From GCA-002722245 sp964230605 (GTDB lineage Bacteria; Bacteroidota; Bacteroidia; Flavobacteriales_C; GCA-002722245): 14,816 nt of DNA. The DNA is taken from the NCBI GenBank assembly GCA_964230605.1, contig CAXRIN010000087.1:1-14816 (forward strand), given 5' to 3'. This document shows, piece after piece, positions 1 to 8,671 of this stretch. The translations under genes were made by a program, and so were the position numbers. A model generated the notes under the pieces. That model searched no databases, had not been told where the DNA came from, and worked only from the letters and a program-made list of their open reading frames with translations. Each line of letters opens with the position of its first letter. The first letter of the stretch is position 1.

Positions 1-137
1 TGCATGTTAAATATTTGATTTTCATTTGTTTAGAAGTAATAAAAATCGCTATTTTTCTGCAAATCACCATATTTCCTAACAAGTTTTTACCAACATAATT
101 TACTGAATTTCAAGCTAATAAGAATCGAGCTCAGGTT
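1..137 (+). repeat. left copy of a 137-bp inverted repeat at the window ends
   Basis: Positions 1-137 read identically to the reverse complement of 14814-14678, with no mismatch found by eye. The copies diverge directly after the bases CTCAGGTT at 130-137. The repeat holds no recognisable transposase, integrase or tRNA end. It is open in one frame from 43 onward, and that frame continues past the junction at both ends of the window. It may be a genuine inverted repeat flanking the segment (an assembler often stops at such repeats) or a fold-back chimera at one end; the sequence alone does not decide. Confidence 0.95.
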
Positions 138-210
138 ATTAGTTTTACTTCTTTTGTTAGTGGCGTTTGTTTTGACCGCTCATTTTTTAGGAGTTGATGG
201 CTTTCAGTAA
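43..210 (+). other. small open frame with a hydrophobic segment, doubtful
   Basis: After two stop codons at 37-42 a frame stays open to TAA at 208-210, about 55 codons. Its first 31 codons lie in the terminal repeat and are shared with the histidine kinase frame at the other end. The unique part (residues from codon 136 on) reads as a leucine-rich run, LLVLLLLVAFVLTAHFLG, that could span a membrane. There is no ATG, and GTG or TTG occur only inside the hydrophobic part. It could be the end of a gene entering from outside, a chimeric remnant, or chance in T-rich DNA. I do not call it a gene with confidence. Confidence 0.15.
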
Positions 211-216
211 TATTCG

Positions 217-251
217 TAAAAAAAACAAAGGCTACTCGTTTGAATAGCCTT
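217..251 (-). terminator. intrinsic terminator of the T9SS cargo gene
   Basis: A 7-bp stem, AAGGCTA (228-234) with TAGCCTT (245-251), is closed by a 10-nt loop. Read on the minus strand it is followed by a T-rich run (complement of 217-227), giving a factor-independent terminator placed 26 bases after the stop of the leftward gene. On the plus strand there is no T-run after the stem, so it should act in one direction only. Confidence 0.8.
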
Positions 252-277
252 GCCAATATTCTCTATGTTTTCTAAAG

Positions 278-1069
278 TTATTTAACAATGAATTTTTGTT
301 GTTGATTAATCCCGTTATTCGTTATAGAAATAAAATAAACTCCAGGAGAATTAATATTGATTTGTTTTTTTCCTGAATTGTTGAATTTTTCCGAATAAAC
401 TAGTTCGCCTAATGCATTGAATATTTCAACAATACTATTTGCTTCAGATAGGTTAATAGAGAATTGTCCGTTAGATGGATTAGGGTATACATCTGAAGCT
501 ATATTTGTATTATTCACCTCATTACTTGATGTTGAGGCACATGTACCATAAGTAAGACAGATGTTGGAAACCATGCTTGTTGACCCTCCAATTGTAACTG
601 TTTCAAATTCTCCACTGATTAATAATTCATTAGCATTGGAAAATGAATGGCTGACAGTAAATTTTTCACCAGTATATGGTCTGGATGGAATTGTGTCACC
701 ATCAACAATTATTTCATTAACAAAAGCTGTAAGTGATAAACTTCTATCTGTACACTCGACTCTTGAAGTTTCAATTGTTAACCAAGAACCGAAGTTTAAT
801 TGATCGGGGTCTCCACTTAAATAAAAAATTGTGCTTTCATTAAGGGAACCAATAGTGTTATATGTTTTTATAATATCTAAACTGCCAACTGAGTATATTG
901 CTGAACCACTAGGGTAGGATAAGTCATTGTTATAACTTGAAACATTATCATTAATTTGACTGATGTCTGCACAGTCATTATTGAGTTGTCCAAATGATAA
1001 AAATGAATTGAATAATAGCCCGGCAATTAATGTTTTTTTGAATAGCTTTTGAGTAAATAATATTTTCAT
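278..1069 (-). CDS. secreted protein with type IX secretion C-terminal sorting domain
   Basis: The 263-residue product starts with a Sec signal peptide: a basic N-terminus (Lys2 to Lys12), a hydrophobic core around 13-26, and probable cleavage near Gly27-Gln28. The last 75 or so residues form a Por/T9SS type A sorting domain: the YPNPSNGQF motif at 195-203, a VEIFNALGELVY strand pair at 214-225, GVYFISI at 243-249 and a terminal QQKFIVK. Known members are exported by the Sec system, cross the outer membrane by the type IX system and are then released or anchored. The passenger (about 29-185) is unrecognised; it is probably beta-rich and has four cysteines (33, 107, 171, 177) that could form disulfides. 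The gene stands alone, with its own terminator downstream and a 108-bp gap upstream. That gap contains a tandem TTTATTGG pair but no promoter I can defend. Confidence 0.85.
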   Translation of the reverse strand: MKILFTQKLFKKTLIAGLLFNSFLSFGQLNNDCADISQINDNVSSYNNDLSYPSGSAIYSVGSLDIIKTYNTIGSLNESTIFYLSGDPDQLNFGSWLTIETSRVECTDRSLSLTAFVNEIIVDGDTIPSRPYTGEKFTVSHSFSNANELLISGEFETVTIGGSTSMVSNICLTYGTCASTSSNEVNNTNIASDVYPNPSNGQFSINLSEANSIVEIFNALGELVYSEKFNNSGKKQININSPGVYFISITNNGINQQQKFIVK

Positions 1070-1177
1070 AATTTATTGTTTTATTGGTTTATTGGTTTGT
1101 ATAGCTATAAAACAATAAGTAGGAGAGCTAGTTACTCACTTTCGTAAAATGTATTTTCATTGACCTATAATGTGTGT

Positions 1178-1663
1178 TTACAGGTTTTCTATTCTAACGA
1201 TATAATTAATGTTACCGTTGTTATAGTAAGTGATCCTAACTTCTGAGTCTTTGCAAATAACCCCGCCAAGTTCATATGAGTGATGGTAGCCAGAGATTCT
1301 GTGATAATCGGAATAAGAGAATTTAACTCCTTTTATTTCAAATGATTCCAAAGAATCATGATTGTTAAGATCGATAGGTTTAAAGTGTTCAACTTTTCCT
1401 TCTATTGTTTTTGTTTTACCCTCCTCAATTAATTCAACAATACTGTTATATTCATCATATTGAATGTATGCGGTCGTACTTGAAAGAGCAATAGTAATTA
1501 CAGCAAGCGCAATAGTTGCTTTTTTGTATTTCCTGATGCCTTTATGATAAATATAGGCTAGAAGTAAAGCAGCAGCCATTGGTACAATCATCTTTTCCCA
1601 AAGTGAAAATGAGTTTGGGTCTTGCACGAAGTCGTATAATAGTTTGGAGTTATTGTTATTCAA
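1178..1663 (-). CDS. small two-helix membrane protein, coupled to parC
   Basis: The 161-residue product begins at TTG (1661-1663), the only usual start codon between the upstream in-frame stop (1667-1669) and Met25; it overlaps the last 8 bases of parC. Starting at Met25 instead would remove the leading 24 residues. Two membrane helices are clear at about 25-40 and 48-66, with a basic loop KGIRKYKK between them that suggests a cytoplasmic turn. The rest (75-161) looks like a small beta-rich domain with the pattern EGKVEHFKP, ESFEIKGVKFSY and GGVICKDSEVRITYY. I do not recognise a named family. Overlap with parC implies translational coupling to the topoisomerase IV transcript, though such placement need not mean shared function. 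Confidence 0.7.
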   Translation of the reverse strand: MNNNNSKLLYDFVQDPNSFSLWEKMIVPMAAALLLAYIYHKGIRKYKKATIALAVITIALSSTTAYIQYDEYNSIVELIEEGKTKTIEGKVEHFKPIDLNNHDSLESFEIKGVKFSYSDYHRISGYHHSYELGGVICKDSEVRITYYNNGNINYIVRIENL

Positions 1664-4304
1664 AATCTAAAGTTGCTTGAGTAGGTGAATTGTCATCTGT
1701 TCCTTCTTTTGTTTCTTCATCCTCAGTTTCATTGTCTGGATTATCCTCATTTTCAGGAGCAGGAAGAGATTCGAGAATATTAATCATTTTAACTTTGTCC
1801 GCTGTAAGTCTATTTCCGATAGCTTTTAAACCTTTAATTGAAATAAACTCTTCAATATTCACTCGTTCAGGATCTTTCTCTTTCCCTTTGTTTTTCTTGA
1901 AGACGATTTCAATCATTGGTTTCCAGTCTGTAGAAGCTAATTCCAAATATGAATTTTCATGTTCAGTAATAAAAGGAACTTGTCTGTCAGTTATTTCAAC
2001 TAAGAAACGTTTAACATTGAATTGCTCTTTTTCACCATCCCAATAAATTGCACTAATAGGTTTATCTGGATTCAATTTTTCAATGTGAATCATCTCTTCA
2101 TTAAAGTGAGTGGATAGATCAAATCCATGAAGTTTGTATGTTCCATCAGAGTTAATGGTTAAGATTTTGTCGTCACCTTTGAATCTACCTAATAACTGAC
2201 CTCTTTCATCCGTGTTTAATCTTCTTACGGTATCATCATACCATATTTTACGAGCAGCAAGTGTACTTACTCCTTCTTCTTTAAGTGTTACTTTTTTAAC
2301 AGGGTATTTAGAAAGGGTGTTCCCTTGAGTTGCTCTTCCTTTAATTGCTAATTGACTAAAGTCGTAATCGAAGTTAAACTTTTTGATTCCCGGAATAGGT
2401 TTTAATGTAACATTCACAACTTCAGCTTCTCCGTTAGGATTGGCGGTGAAGTAAAGAATCTTTGATCCTGGAGTTCCTTTTGTGATATGGTATTCCTTGT
2501 CGCGCGTGATAGAGTTCACGGGGAATCTTTTAACCATTACGCGACCTTTTTTTCCATCCTGATAAATGCAGTTGTAGACAGTTCTTTTGTCTCCCTTTTT
2601 CCAAACACCTACATGTACAATGTTCTTACCAAAGAAAGCTTTGCTTTGAATTTTTGAGACCATCATAGTTCCGTATTCAGTAAACACAATGATATCATCA
2701 ATATCTGAACAGTCTGCTACAAATTCGTCCTTTTTCATTCCGAAGCCGGCAAAACCTTCTTCTCTGTTTACATAGAGCTTTTGGTTAGCAACAACAACCT
2801 TTGCTGCCTCAATATTTTCAAAAGCTCTGATTTCGGTTTTACGCTGTTTATCCGCACCGTATTTCTTTTTTAGAGATTTGAAGTATTCAATTGCGTAATC
2901 AATTATGTTTTCAAGGTTGTGTTTGATTTCAGCAATTTCATCTTCAATTCTTTTAATTGCTTCGTCTGCCTTGAAAGAGTCGAACTTTGATATACGTTTG
3001 ATTTTAATCTCTGTCAAACGAACAATATCTTCTTCTGTAATTTCGCGATAGAATAGCTTTTTATATGGTTCTAAACCTTTATCTATAGCTTCAATTACAG
3101 CTTCCCATGTTTCGCATTCTTCAATGTCACGGTAAATTCTCTTTTCAATAAAAATCTTTTCAAGTGAACTAAAATGCCATTGCTCATTTAATTCACCCAA
3201 TCTAATTTCTAACTCTCTAATAAGTAGTTGCTTGGTACTTTCAGTATTTCGTTTTAAAATTTCAGAAACTCCTATGAAGTGAGGTTTGTCTTCGGATATA
3301 ATACCAGAGTTTGGAGAAATACTGCTTTCACAATCGGTAAAAGCATATAATGCATCAATTGTTTTATCCGGAGAGATATTAGGAGCAAGGTGGATGATGA
3401 TTTCAACATTTGCTGAAGTGTTATCTTCAACCTTTCTAATTTTTATTTTTCCTTTATCGTTAGCTCTAAGAATACTATCAATTAAAGAACCCGTAGTACA
3501 TCCAAATGGGATTTCAGTTATTACAAGAGTTTTTTTATCAAGCTTTTCAATCTTTGCTCTACATCTAATTTTACCGCCTCTTAATCCGTCGTTGTAATTA
3601 CTTACGTCAATCATCCCCGCAGTTGGGAAGTCAGGATAAATAGGCATGCTTCTTCCTCTTAAACGCGCTATCGAAGCATCGATAAGTTCGTTGAAGTTAT
3701 GCGGTAGGATTTTACAAGATAACCCAACGGCAATTCCTTCAACTCCCTGAGCTAAGAGTAATGGGAATTTAACAGGGAGTGTTTCAGGCTCTTTATTTCT
3801 ACCATCATATGAATCTCTCCATTTGGTAGTTTTAGGGTTGAAAATAACCTCTAGAGCAAACTTTGTTAAGCGCGCTTCAATGTAACGAGCTGCAGCTGCT
3901 CTATCACCAGTTAAAACATTACCCCAGTTTCCCTGAGTGTCAATTAACAAATCCTTCTGACCAATATGAACCATTGCGTCTGTAATACTCATATCACCGT
4001 GAGGGTGGTATTTCATTGTATTACCAACAACATTGGCTACTTTGTTGTATCTGCCGTCTTCCATTTCTCGCATAGAGTGGAGGATACGACGCTGAACAGG
4101 TTTTAATCCGTCATTTAAATGAGGTACAGCTCTTTCAAGAATTACGTATGATGCATAATCTAAGAACCATTCCTTATAAAATCCTGAAACCAATGTGGCG
4201 CTATCTATATCGGAAACTTCATTCTCTCCATCGATATTTTCATCTTTGTTTGGATCTAGATTTTCTTCGAATTGGTCATCGTTGTTGTTGATGTCTTCGC
4301 TCAT
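1656..4304 (-). CDS. parC: DNA topoisomerase IV subunit A
   Basis: ParC makes the DNA-cleaving half of topoisomerase IV, which decatenates daughter chromosomes and relaxes supercoils with ParE. The 882-residue protein has an acidic N-terminal tail (1-35), the winged-helix cleavage domain with YHPHGDMSI (99-107), and the active-site tyrosine at 141 in AAAARYIEARL, preceded by the conserved Arg140. A tower and coiled-coil region lies around 340-500, and a C-terminal pinwheel domain at about 510-830 is followed by a second acidic tail. The gyrase-specific QRRGGKG box is absent, and parE lies immediately upstream (17-bp gap), so topoisomerase IV is preferred over gyrase. Met105 sits where E. coli GyrA has Ser83, while an aspartate (109) is kept at the Asp87 position. 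The start is ATG at 4302-4304. Confidence 0.95.
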   Translation of the reverse strand: MSEDINNNDDQFEENLDPNKDENIDGENEVSDIDSATLVSGFYKEWFLDYASYVILERAVPHLNDGLKPVQRRILHSMREMEDGRYNKVANVVGNTMKYHPHGDMSITDAMVHIGQKDLLIDTQGNWGNVLTGDRAAAARYIEARLTKFALEVIFNPKTTKWRDSYDGRNKEPETLPVKFPLLLAQGVEGIAVGLSCKILPHNFNELIDASIARLRGRSMPIYPDFPTAGMIDVSNYNDGLRGGKIRCRAKIEKLDKKTLVITEIPFGCTTGSLIDSILRANDKGKIKIRKVEDNTSANVEIIIHLAPNISPDKTIDALYAFTDCESSISPNSGIISEDKPHFIGVSEILKRNTESTKQLLIRELEIRLGELNEQWHFSSLEKIFIEKRIYRDIEECETWEAVIEAIDKGLEPYKKLFYREITEEDIVRLTEIKIKRISKFDSFKADEAIKRIEDEIAEIKHNLENIIDYAIEYFKSLKKKYGADKQRKTEIRAFENIEAAKVVVANQKLYVNREEGFAGFGMKKDEFVADCSDIDDIIVFTEYGTMMVSKIQSKAFFGKNIVHVGVWKKGDKRTVYNCIYQDGKKGRVMVKRFPVNSITRDKEYHITKGTPGSKILYFTANPNGEAEVVNVTLKPIPGIKKFNFDYDFSQLAIKGRATQGNTLSKYPVKKVTLKEEGVSTLAARKIWYDDTVRRLNTDERGQLLGRFKGDDKILTINSDGTYKLHGFDLSTHFNEEMIHIEKLNPDKPISAIYWDGEKEQFNVKRFLVEITDRQVPFITEHENSYLELASTDWKPMIEIVFKKNKGKEKDPERVNIEEFISIKGLKAIGNRLTADKVKMINILESLPAPENEDNPDNETEDEETKEGTDDNSPTQATLDFE

Positions 4305-4321
4305 AGTATTTTAATAAATGG

Positions 4322-6196
4322 CTAAGCAGCCTCTTCTTTATTTTCTTTTTCCTTTTCTAACAATTCAGAAAGATCTTCTTCAATCTTTAAATTGTCAATG
4401 ATAAAGTCCTGACGTTCTTTGGTGTTTTTACCCATGTAAAAGGTCAGCATTTCATCTATTTTCGAATCTTTACCAATAACTATTGGGTCTAATCTAATTT
4501 TATCTGGTGCAATAAATTCTCCGAATTCATCAGGGCTAATCTCTCCCAAACCTTTAAATCTTGTGATTTCTGGTTTTTTACCTAAATCAGCCATTGCTCT
4601 TTGACGTTCCTCATCATTATAGCAATACCTTGTTTCTTTTTTGTTTCTGATTCGGAATAGAGGGGTTTGAAGAATGTACAAATGCCTTCTTTGGATAATC
4701 TCAGGGAAAAATTGAAGAAAGAAGGTGATAAGTAACAGTCTAATATGCATTCCGTCAACATCTGCATCCGTTGCGATTACGATTTTTTCGTATCTCAAAT
4801 CATCGATACTTTCCTCGATGTTTAGAGCTGCTTGAAGTAAGTTAAACTCTTCGTTTTCGTAAACGATCTTCTTTGTTAATCCGTAGCTGTTTAACGGCTT
4901 TCCTCTTAAGCTAAAGACAGCTTGAGTGTTAGCGTTTCTGGATTTTGTTATTGACCCAGATGCAGAATCTCCCTCTGTAATAAAAAGCATTGTTTCTGAA
5001 GATTCTTCTTTTCCATCTTGAGCGTGAACTCTACAATCTCTTAGCTTTTTATTATGCAAAGAGGCCTTTTTTTGACGTTCTCTTGCTAGTTTTCTAATAC
5101 CAGATAATTCCTTTCTTTCTTTTTCTGCTTGTTGAATCTTGCGCAGCATCTTATCAGCAGTTTCAGGATTCTTATGCAAGTAATTGTCTAGCTCAGTTTT
5201 TAGGAAGTCACCAACAAATGCTTTCATCGATTGACCACCGGCTTCAACTTCAGTTGATCCTAGTTTTGTTTTTGTTTGAGATTCAAAAACTGGCTCCATA
5301 ACCTTTACAGATACAGCAGCAACAATACTTTGTCTTACATCTTGGGCATCAAAGTTTTTCCCAAAAAACTCTCTAATTGTTTTAACAACAGCTTCTCTAA
5401 AAGCACCTTGATGAGTTCCTCCTTGTGTAGTGTGCTGACCATTTACGAAAGAGTAGTATTCCTCACCATATTTCTTTGCGTGAGTCATAGCAACTTCAAT
5501 GTCATGTCCCCTCAAGTGGATAGTGTCGTATAGAGCGTCTGCTGAAAGGTTTGCTTCAAGTAAATCTTTTAATCCATTGTCGCTCTGGAATTTGTTTCCG
5601 TTGAAATTTATAGTTAGTCCAGGGTTTAGGTAAACATAGTTCCATAGCATCGTTTCAACATGTTCAACTCTGTACTTGTAGTTTTTAAAGATGGTATCGT
5701 CTGCAATGAAGCTGGTTTTTGTTCCTTTTCTATTAGTTGATTCAACAATTGGTTGGTCGTCTACAACTTCTCCATTTTCAAAAGTAACTACCTTTTGTTT
5801 TCCGTCTCTACAAGATGTGACTTCAAACCAAGTGGAAAGCGCGTTTACTGCTTTTGTACCAACTCCGTTTAAACCTACTGATTTTTTAAAAGCTCGAGTA
5901 TCGTATTTTCCCCCAGTATTTATTTTCGAGACACAATCTATAACCTTTCCTAATGGAATTCCTCTCCCGTAATCTCGTATAGTAACTTTTTTATCTCTGA
6001 TTTTGACATCAATGATTTTACCGTTACCCATAACAAACTCATCAATAGAGTTATCAAGTACCTCTTTTAACAAAATGTATATACCATCATCAGCTTGAGT
6101 ACCATCCCCAAGTTTTCCAATGTACATTCCGGGTCTTAATCTGATGTGTTCTTTCCAATCGAGGGATCGAATATTGTCCTCAGTATATTCAGCCAT
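4322..6196 (-). CDS. parE: DNA topoisomerase IV subunit B
   Basis: ParE is the ATPase subunit of topoisomerase IV. The 624-residue protein shows the GHKL ATP site, with KEVLDNSIDE (44-53, including Glu45 and Asn49), DYGRGIPLG (75-83) and GLNGVGTKAVNALS (108-121). The transducer domain carries a QTKTKL loop (307-312) that touches ATP. The Toprim domain binds the catalytic metals through EGDSASG (408-414) and DADVDGMH (477-484), followed by the conserved FKGLGE (547-552). Length fits ParE or short GyrB types without the gamma-proteobacterial insert. It is the first gene of a leftward run parE-parC-membrane protein and is transcribed divergently from rsh. Pairing with parC, which lacks a gyrase box, decides ParE over GyrB. 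The start is ATG at 6194-6196. Confidence 0.95.
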   Translation of the reverse strand: MAEYTEDNIRSLDWKEHIRLRPGMYIGKLGDGTQADDGIYILLKEVLDNSIDEFVMGNGKIIDVKIRDKKVTIRDYGRGIPLGKVIDCVSKINTGGKYDTRAFKKSVGLNGVGTKAVNALSTWFEVTSCRDGKQKVVTFENGEVVDDQPIVESTNRKGTKTSFIADDTIFKNYKYRVEHVETMLWNYVYLNPGLTINFNGNKFQSDNGLKDLLEANLSADALYDTIHLRGHDIEVAMTHAKKYGEEYYSFVNGQHTTQGGTHQGAFREAVVKTIREFFGKNFDAQDVRQSIVAAVSVKVMEPVFESQTKTKLGSTEVEAGGQSMKAFVGDFLKTELDNYLHKNPETADKMLRKIQQAEKERKELSGIRKLARERQKKASLHNKKLRDCRVHAQDGKEESSETMLFITEGDSASGSITKSRNANTQAVFSLRGKPLNSYGLTKKIVYENEEFNLLQAALNIEESIDDLRYEKIVIATDADVDGMHIRLLLITFFLQFFPEIIQRRHLYILQTPLFRIRNKKETRYCYNDEERQRAMADLGKKPEITRFKGLGEISPDEFGEFIAPDKIRLDPIVIGKDSKIDEMLTFYMGKNTKERQDFIIDNLKIEEDLSELLEKEKENKEEAA

Positions 6197-6318
6197 AAAA
6201 ACGGATTTTCGGAGTAGGTAATAAAATTAACCAAAAACCCAGTGGAATAAGAGGTTAGGAGCTTGTACTTATTAACATTTGAGGTGTTATTTGTGGATTG
6301 TTCTAATATGGTGGGAGT

Positions 6319-6350
6319 GATCTAACAAGTTTTATGAAATTAGTTAGATC
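6319..6350. promoter_or_regulatory. 8-bp inverted repeat in the parE/rsh divergent region
   Basis: GATCTAAC at 6319-6326 and GTTAGATC at 6343-6350 are perfect inverted copies with a 16-nt spacer, so their centres are 24 bases apart (about two helical turns). They lie 123 bases before the parE start and 114 before the rsh ATG, in the 267-bp divergent region. Half-sites two turns apart on the same DNA face suit a dimeric regulator. A stem-loop in the rsh leader is the other reading. I found no convincing TTTG...TAnnTTTG Bacteroidota promoter nearby, so the function is inferred from position only. Confidence 0.3.
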
Positions 6351-6463
6351 TTCTATATCTGTTTGAGACACGAAACAAATCCATAAAAAATCAGTTAAAA
6401 CCGTCGTTATCATTAGTAGAATCGTTATTTTTAAATACATTTCAATTACATCATTTTTTGAGT

Positions 6464-8671
6464 ATGATTATAGATTTAGAGGCAGAGAAGCAGGAGATAT
6501 TAAAGCGATATAGAAAGCTTTTAAGGTTAGCGAAAAAATCGAGAGATGATCTTGATAAAAAGCAAATCAGAAAAGCATTTGATGTAGCTTTAGAAGCGCA
6601 TAAAGAAATGCGCAGAAAATCTGGTGAGCCTTACATTTACCATCCAATAGCTGTTGCTCAAATTGTTGCAGAAGAAATGGGGTTAGGGACAACCTCTATC
6701 GTTTCTGCTTTGTTACACGATACCGTTGAAGACACAGAGATTACGCTAGACGATATTTACAATATGTTTGGTAGGAAAGTCTGCCGAATTATTGATGGAT
6801 TGACTAAGATTTCAGGTGTAATTGACCATTCGGATCCAAATTATTCGATACAAGCTGAAAACTTCAGAAAGATGATGTTATCACTCTCTGATGATGTTCG
6901 TGTGATCCTAGTGAAGTTAGCCGACAGGTTGCATAATATGCGAACAATGCAGTTTATGGCTCGACATAAGCAGCTGAAAATTTCATATGAAACGTTGTTT
7001 ATTTATGCGCCTTTAGCTCACAGACTTGGTTTAAATGCTATTAAAACAGAATTAGAAAATTTAGCTTTTCAATACACCGAACCAGAGTTGTATGAAGAGA
7101 TTATTGAAAAGTTAAAAGAAGGGCAAAGAAGATTAACGAGATATATTAATAAGTTTAGTTTACCAATTATTAATATTCTCACTGAGAAAGGTTATGATTT
7201 TGAAGTTGATGGAAGACATAAGTCACCATATTCCATTGCGAGAAAAATGAAATCTAAAAACATTCCTTTCGAGGAAGTGTATGACATTTTTGCAATTAGA
7301 ATTGTATTGAAATCAAAGCCAGAGGATGAGAAAGCAGATTGCTGGAATACATATTCAATTGTTACGGATATGTATACTCCAAGGCCGGACAGGTTAAGAG
7401 ATTGGATTTCAACTCCTAAAGGGAACGGTTATGAGGCTTTGCATACAACAGTTATGGGGCCTGAAGGAAAGTGGGTGGAGGTTCAAATAAGAACTCAAAG
7501 AATGCATGAAATTGCAGAAAAAGGTTTAGCGGCTCACTGGAAATATAAAGCGAAAGGAAGTGAAAATGATAACAGAGTTGATGAATGGATTGGTAAGATT
7601 AGAAACTTGTTAGATAATCCTCAAAATCAAGCAATTGACTTTATTGATGATGTGAAACTCAATTTGTTTTCCGACGAGATTTTTGTTTTTACTCCAGCTG
7701 GTGAGTTAAAAACGCTGCCATCTGGTGCAACGGCACTTGATTTCGCTTATGAAATTCATAGTAAGATTGGGGATTCATGTATTGGGGCAAAGGTTAATCA
7801 TAAGTTAGTTCCGCTTAATTACAAAATTAAAAGTGGGGAGCAATTAGAGGTGTTAACTTCTAAAAAGCAAACTCCAAAGCAGGAATGGTTGAAGATTGTT
7901 ACTACAGCTAAGGCTAAACATGGTATTAAAAACGGAATTAAGAGAGAAAGAAAGTTAATTGCGGCGGAAGGAAAGTTGAAATATGAAAGAATCATCGAGG
8001 CCTTACCTAATACATCTCCAACAATACTAGCAGAACTTGTTAGGCATTTTGATGTTCCTGATACTGTTGAGTTGTTTATAAGAATAGCCGAAAAGAAAAT
8101 AGAGAAGGGGGCGATCAAAAATTATTTAGAACAAAGAGATAAGCACAAGAAAAAAGCCGAGGAAGCTAAATCTGAACCTCAAAAAGAAGAGGTGACAGCT
8201 AAATCATTTGGTAAAAATGATGTCTTAGTTTTAGGAGAAGATAAGGATAAGTTTGATTATAAAATTTCGCCTTGTTGTAATCCTATACCTGGTGATGAAG
8301 TGTTTGGCTTTGTTACAGTTGGAGATGGGATAAAAATCCATAAAACAAACTGTCCCAACGCAATGCATTTACAGGCAAACTTTGCTTATCGCACCATAAA
8401 AGCAGTTTGGGAGGATAAATCTAAAAACTCATTCCTTACAGGTTTAAGATTTACAGGTACAGATGACTTTGGTTTAGTTAGTAAGATTACATCTTTAATA
8501 TCCGAAGAGTCGGAGTTAAAAATCAAATCGGTTAAATTCGATGCAGATCATGGCGTTTTTGAAGGAAAGGTAATGCTTTATGTTCAGGATACTAATCAGT
8601 TAACAGAGTTGAGTGAGAAGCTTAAAAAGATAAAGGGAGTGCATGGGATTAAGAGAATCCATACGAATTAA
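6464..8671 (+). CDS. bifunctional (p)ppGpp synthetase/hydrolase, RelA/SpoT homologue
   Basis: This enzyme makes and degrades the starvation alarmone (p)ppGpp. With ATG at 6464 it has 735 residues; a TTG two codons earlier (6458) is possible but less likely. The HD hydrolase domain is intact, with the metal-binding His60 in YHPIAVA, HDTVED at 85-90 and KLADRLHN at 151-158. The synthetase domain keeps DWISTPKGNGYEALHT (313-328) and VEVQIRT (338-344), so both activities look competent. A TGS domain (about 403-465), helical region, zinc-finger-like segment (Cys604, Cys605, His626, Cys630) and C-terminal ACT domain (653-735) complete the long Rsh architecture used for ribosome sensing. The stop codon TAA shares its last A with the ATG of the downstream hydrolase gene. 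A Lys/Glu-rich linker lies at about 556-580. Confidence 0.96.
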   Translation: MIIDLEAEKQEILKRYRKLLRLAKKSRDDLDKKQIRKAFDVALEAHKEMRRKSGEPYIYHPIAVAQIVAEEMGLGTTSIVSALLHDTVEDTEITLDDIYNMFGRKVCRIIDGLTKISGVIDHSDPNYSIQAENFRKMMLSLSDDVRVILVKLADRLHNMRTMQFMARHKQLKISYETLFIYAPLAHRLGLNAIKTELENLAFQYTEPELYEEIIEKLKEGQRRLTRYINKFSLPIINILTEKGYDFEVDGRHKSPYSIARKMKSKNIPFEEVYDIFAIRIVLKSKPEDEKADCWNTYSIVTDMYTPRPDRLRDWISTPKGNGYEALHTTVMGPEGKWVEVQIRTQRMHEIAEKGLAAHWKYKAKGSENDNRVDEWIGKIRNLLDNPQNQAIDFIDDVKLNLFSDEIFVFTPAGELKTLPSGATALDFAYEIHSKIGDSCIGAKVNHKLVPLNYKIKSGEQLEVLTSKKQTPKQEWLKIVTTAKAKHGIKNGIKRERKLIAAEGKLKYERIIEALPNTSPTILAELVRHFDVPDTVELFIRIAEKKIEKGAIKNYLEQRDKHKKKAEEAKSEPQKEEVTAKSFGKNDVLVLGEDKDKFDYKISPCCNPIPGDEVFGFVTVGDGIKIHKTNCPNAMHLQANFAYRTIKAVWEDKSKNSFLTGLRFTGTDDFGLVSKITSLISEESELKIKSVKFDADHGVFEGKVMLYVQDTNQLTELSEKLKKIKGVHGIKRIHTN

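Noticed and set aside
1079..1098. Tandem TTTATTGG repeat upstream of the T9SS gene as a regulatory element
   Set aside because: There are only two units of eight bases in AT-rich DNA, with no promoter context to support a function.
1656..6196. gyrA and gyrB instead of parC and parE
   Set aside because: The A subunit lacks the gyrase QRRGGKG box, and the adjacent parE-parC order with acidic tails is that of Bacteroidota topoisomerase IV.
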